A DNA stretch of 64,000 bases, taken from positions 1 through 64,000 of the forward strand of contig JAUZPL010000006.1 in assembly GCA_030705955.1 (NCBI GenBank), written 5' to 3'. The stretch is from Bacillota bacterium. GTDB taxonomy: Bacteria; Bacillota; Bacilli; Bacillales; Cytobacillaceae. A model generated the notes under the pieces. It was given only the letters and a program-made list of their open reading frames with translations. It made no database searches and had not been told where the DNA came from. Position numbers and translations under genes: made by a program. How positions within the stretch are numbered: the stretch's first letter is position 1; every line of letters begins with the position of its first letter. This document shows, piece after piece, positions 61,096 to 64,000 of the stretch.

Positions 61096-61506
61096 ATGAC
61101 TAACGACAAAAATTGTCCTTTTTGTAATCCACATACGGACAGTGACCAAAAAATCGTGTTTGAAAATGAGTTTTGTTATTTCTTACAGCATATTAAATTT
61201 CAGGAAGTTTTAGAGGGAAGTGGTGTAATTGTTCCAAAAAAACATCATGCTAATGCTTTTGAATTAACACATGATGAATGGAACGATACATACAATCTTT
61301 TGCAAAAGGCAAAAAAATATCTAGATGAAACTTTTTCTCCTGATGGATATACACTTGGATGGAATGTTGGAGAGGTTTCAAATCAAACGATTTTGCATTG
61401 CCATTTACATGTCATCCCAAGATACAAAGATGAACCATTAGCCGGAAAAGGGGTACGCTACTGGTTAAAGCAACCTGAAAATAAAAGGCGAAGAAAAACG
61501 AGTTAG
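61096..61506 (+). CDS. HIT-family nucleotide hydrolase/transferase
   Basis: This 136-residue protein has the histidine-triad motif HCHLHVIPRY (H-x-H-x-H) and an N-terminal CPFC (KNCPFCNPH), typical of HIT proteins related to Ap4A hydrolases and HinT. It is the second gene after the metallopeptidase and ends 15 bp before a very long hairpin. Confidence 0.9.
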   Translation: MTNDKNCPFCNPHTDSDQKIVFENEFCYFLQHIKFQEVLEGSGVIVPKKHHANAFELTHDEWNDTYNLLQKAKKYLDETFSPDGYTLGWNVGEVSNQTILHCHLHVIPRYKDEPLAGKGVRYWLKQPENKRRRKTS

Positions 61507-61516
61507 GATGCGAAGG

Positions 61517-61584
61517 GAATGTAAAATTAGACAAAGGGCCAAATCGGTTTTTTCCGAATTGGTCCTTTGTCTAATTTTACATTC
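61517..61584. repeat. Exceptionally long inverted repeat (31-bp arms)
   Basis: Arms 61517-61547 and 61554-61584 are complementary at all but one position, with one further G-T wobble, and enclose TTTTTT. GAATGTAAAATTAGACAAAG starts the left arm. It probably ends the HIT gene transcript, but it is more than twice the usual stem length. The rest of the gap to 61898 holds no gene that I can support. Confidence 0.75.
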
Positions 61585-61898
61585 GAAATTTCTGTTGTGT
61601 AACAATAAAATGGTATCGGCTCCACCTACGCCTAATACCGTGATAGCCACTCCTGCTATCCCCGCTAATTTTTAAATTTATTTCCGTAAAGCAAACTTAT
61701 CTGGGCTGGGGAAAATATGGATTGTTGTACTTACAAGAACAATCATACAACACAAATATTAACAGTTTATGACCATACCATTAATGTTTAATAACATTTA
61801 ATTCAAATAGGCCTTTTGACGGATTTATGAACTTTCTCGAATATATTTATTTAGACAGTCAAAACTAAATGAAGATTAGTTTAAAGGGGGTTTTTGTC

Positions 61899-62936
61899 GT
61901 GGAAATAATAAAGCCAATCAAGATTGCTTCTAGAAAAACAAGCCCCAATGAAAAGTTAACTGCCGCTGAGATGGGTAAGCTCTGGGCTACCTACATGGGA
62001 AACAGTATGTCAACACGTATTTTAACCTACTATCTACAGCATGTTGATGATGAGGAGATCAAAAGGCTGTTAAAAAATGCACTAAATTTGAGCCAGGATT
62101 TCCTTAAGACCATAACTGGAATTTTTAATAAGGAAGGATTTCCACTTCCTATTGGTTTTACTGAGGAGGATGTTAATCTTGGTGCACCAAGATTATTCGA
62201 AGATGAATTTTATGTTCATTATTTAAAATACGTAGTAAAAGCAGGGCTTAGTATTTACAATGTAGCCATTCCATTAGTGTTTAGAGAGGATATAAAGGAA
62301 TTCTTTATTGATTGCTTAAATAAAACCATTGTATTGGTGGAAGAAATTAAAGAAATACTTATGGGAAAAGGGTTTATTATAAAACCGCCGCCCATTCCAA
62401 TACCAGAAAAGCCGGAATTTGCCAAAAGTAATTTTTTAAATGGATATCTTGGAGAAATTCGCCCATTACAAGCTTTAGAAATTACCCACCTTTATGACAA
62501 CATTGAAAATAATGCGACAAGTTTTGCTTTAATAACTGGTTTTAGCCAGGTTGTCAAAGATGAAAAAATTCAAAAGCTATTTTTAAAAGGAAAGGACATT
62601 ACGAATAAAGCAGTAGAGCGTTATTCGCAGAAGCTTCATGATGCTAATTTGCCTAGTCCTTCATTACTCAATCATTTAATAACAACATCAACCTTTTCAC
62701 CTTTTTCCGATAAAATCATGCTCTTTCACAAGGTAGACATGTTCTCGATGAAAATTAGGGCTTTTGGAAATTCAATGGCTGTAAATGGCAGACATGATAT
62801 TGCACTAATGTATTCTAAATCTTTAATGGATATTTCTTTGTTTGTTTCGGAAGGGGCCACTATTTTAATTGAAAAAGGGTGGATGGAGAAGCCACCAGAG
62901 GCTGTTGATCGAGAAACATTAGCTTTAAAATCATAA
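61899..62936 (+). CDS. DUF3231-family protein, copy 2
   Basis: This protein of about 345 residues is closely similar throughout to the one at 48275-49309 (shared LTAAEMGKLWATY, SMSxxILxYxLQHV, ITHLYDNIENNAT, SPFSDKIMLFHKVDMFS). It also has two tandem halves. GTG 61899 lies 8 nt after AAAGGGGG. ATG 61869 is upstream of that site. The gene is monocistronic and its function is unknown. Confidence 0.8.
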   Translation: MEIIKPIKIASRKTSPNEKLTAAEMGKLWATYMGNSMSTRILTYYLQHVDDEEIKRLLKNALNLSQDFLKTITGIFNKEGFPLPIGFTEEDVNLGAPRLFEDEFYVHYLKYVVKAGLSIYNVAIPLVFREDIKEFFIDCLNKTIVLVEEIKEILMGKGFIIKPPPIPIPEKPEFAKSNFLNGYLGEIRPLQALEITHLYDNIENNATSFALITGFSQVVKDEKIQKLFLKGKDITNKAVERYSQKLHDANLPSPSLLNHLITTSTFSPFSDKIMLFHKVDMFSMKIRAFGNSMAVNGRHDIALMYSKSLMDISLFVSEGATILIEKGWMEKPPEAVDRETLALKS

Positions 62937-62953
62937 ATGTTATTGAATTACTG

Positions 62954-62984
62954 CGATACTCAGGGAACGGTATCGCTTTTTTTG
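62954..62984 (+). terminator. Terminator after DUF3231 copy 2
   Basis: GCGATAC and GTATCGC form a stem around a 10-nt loop, followed by seven Ts. Beyond it, up to 63286, there is no gene, only AT-rich DNA and the spoIIP promoter region. Confidence 0.8.
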
Positions 62985-63286
62985 TACAAAAAGGAAATAG
63001 CGGTTTATGCATTTGCTGCTGTAAGGCTGGGAAGAAGGTATACAAGAGTTTGAAAAACATTTCTTTTAGGGTTAAATAGAAATAATACTATGTCAATAAA
63101 AAAGTCCGACCCATGGCCGGATAGGATAGTAATTGGTAGGTTTATACCCAAATTTACTATAAATTAAAAATATGACGAAAATGTGAACAAATTAATAAAA
63201 AAATTAGATTACTAGAAAAAATAAAAAGTTACTTCTATCAATTCATTATGGGGCATATCCATTTTAATAGAAGGAGGTAACTTCAA

Positions 63287-64000
63287 ATGAAGAATCAGAA
63301 AAAGGTTAGTATATTTATTCGGGTAAATGGTGCATTATTGTCCGTTATTCTAGTTTTTTTAATAGTTGGAAGCATGACTACCATTTTCTCCTTTACCATG
63401 TCTTCGGATTATGTGGGAATGGCTCTTGAAAAAAGTGATTTATCTAAGCTTTATATGTATTTCTTTGGATTTGAAAATCGATACTTTATTCAAAATAATA
63501 TGGAAGTAGAAAATATTCCTCTTACAAAAATTGGATTTCAATTAGCTACTAATATAAAAATAAATGATATGAGAACCTTTTTTGAGAGAGAATTACCGGG
63601 ATTCTCAGAATTTAATACAAAAATTCAAGTTGCAGGTGTAGGAACAGACATTACATCACTGCCTATTGAATCAGCACCTCCGATGGAAACGTTATTAACT
63701 GAAAGACAAGTATCTAAGGATGCCTTGAATGGTCATAATTCAAATAATAATCAACCAACCCCGAAACCAGCTGAGACTACAAATGGAAAGAAAGTCGTTT
63801 ATATCTATCATTCTCATAGCTGGGAATCCTATTTACCGTTACTCCAACAGGTACAATCACCAAATGATGCTACGAGCTCAAATAATACAGTTAATATTGT
63901 AGGAGTAGGGGATCAGCTTGCAATGGATTTAGAATCAAAAGGAATTGGAACGGAACATAGTACGGTAAATGCTGCCGAAAAACTTCATGCGAGAGGCTGG
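63287..64000 (+). CDS. spoIIP: Stage II sporulation protein P (SpoIIP), 5' part
   Basis: The first 238 codons of SpoIIP are present; the gene runs off the window. It has an N-terminal membrane anchor (about 13-37), a variable extracytoplasmic linker (NNNQPTPKPAETT) and the start of the amidase_3-type domain with VVYIYHSHSWESYLPLL, which holds the first zinc ligand region. SpoIIP is an amidase/endopeptidase that degrades septal peptidoglycan during engulfment with SpoIID and SpoIIM. It starts at ATG after AAGGAGG. No gpr gene is upstream, unlike the gpr-spoIIP pair of Bacillus subtilis. Confidence 0.93.
   Translation, partial: MKNQKKVSIFIRVNGALLSVILVFLIVGSMTTIFSFTMSSDYVGMALEKSDLSKLYMYFFGFENRYFIQNNMEVENIPLTKIGFQLATNIKINDMRTFFERELPGFSEFNTKIQVAGVGTDITSLPIESAPPMETLLTERQVSKDALNGHNSNNNQPTPKPAETTNGKKVVYIYHSHSWESYLPLLQQVQSPNDATSSNNTVNIVGVGDQLAMDLESKGIGTEHSTVNAAEKLHARGW

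Noticed and set aside
61465-61650. Minus-strand 61-residue frame with AITVLGVGGADT
   Set aside because: It runs through the long hairpin and the end of the HIT gene; no start site or family support.
63241-63286. Sigma-E/sigma-F promoter for spoIIP
   Set aside because: GGGCATATCCAT at about 63250 is loosely sigma-E-like, but no matching -35 element is convincing.

Overview
The window is AT-rich chromosomal DNA from an endospore-forming member of the Bacillaceae (Bacillus sensu lato). The evidence is spoVR, spoIIP, a YjcZ-type sporulation protein, a run of GerPA/GerPF-like spore genes, Bacillus-style operons (deoR-deoC-cdd, ykaA-pit, yhcT-yhcU, pgcA-yhdB) and Bacillus-type ribosome-binding sites, often with TTG or GTG starts. 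The species cannot be named from this sequence.

Layout. 1-229: 3' end of a group II intron. 0.3-5 kb: small secreted protein, PAS-PAS-GGDEF-EAL protein, ArsB/NhaD-type permease. 5-8.4 kb: five-gene 2-oxoacid:ferredoxin oxidoreductase operon behind a perfect CcpA (cre) site. 8.4-13 kb: orphan cytochrome oxidase subunit I, cupin, MMPL exporter. 13-15.5 kb: deoR, then deoC-XapX-cdd with a DeoR-type operator. 15.5-30 kb: housekeeping genes (DNA glycosylase, proC, desulfidase-like plus ECF pair, phosphate uptake, pirin, pseudouridine synthase, pgcA, M14 peptidase, spoVR) and a decayed alcohol dehydrogenase. 30-37.4 kb: a reactive-sulfur (persulfide) island headed by a CstR repressor. 37.6-38.7 kb: four tandem GerPA/PF-like genes. 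39-64 kb: transporters, a sensor kinase, peptidases, membrane proteins, copper-type proteins, two DUF3231 paralogs and the start of spoIIP.

The most important observation is a set of probable selenoproteins. A glutaredoxin-like gene (34238-34468, minus) carries in-frame TGA at the first cysteine of its CPYC motif. A peroxiredoxin gene (44529-45146) carries in-frame TGA exactly at the peroxidatic cysteine. A 59-codon membrane-anchored gene at the end of the sulfur operon (33486-33665) carries two in-frame TGAs and resembles nothing I recognise. At least one TGA in each gene is followed, at the spacing known for bacterial SECIS elements, by a small hairpin whose loop begins with G. TGA is used as an ordinary stop elsewhere in the window, so general reassignment is excluded. 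The selenocysteine machinery itself (selA, selB, selD, selC) is not in this window.

How the sulfur genes fit together. CstR has only the two dithiol cysteines (C31, C60) expected of the persulfide sensor. Three near-identical 16-bp palindromes sit at its own promoter, at the promoter of the rhodanese / persulfide dioxygenase / TusA / TauE operon, and between the divergent CoA-disulfide (persulfide) reductase-rhodanese gene and the TusA-rhodanese/DsrE pair. Sulfide-derived persulfide would be passed among rhodaneses, TusA and DsrE proteins, oxidised to sulfite by the metallo-beta-lactamase dioxygenase, and exported by TauE. Two of the three candidate selenoproteins lie inside this island.
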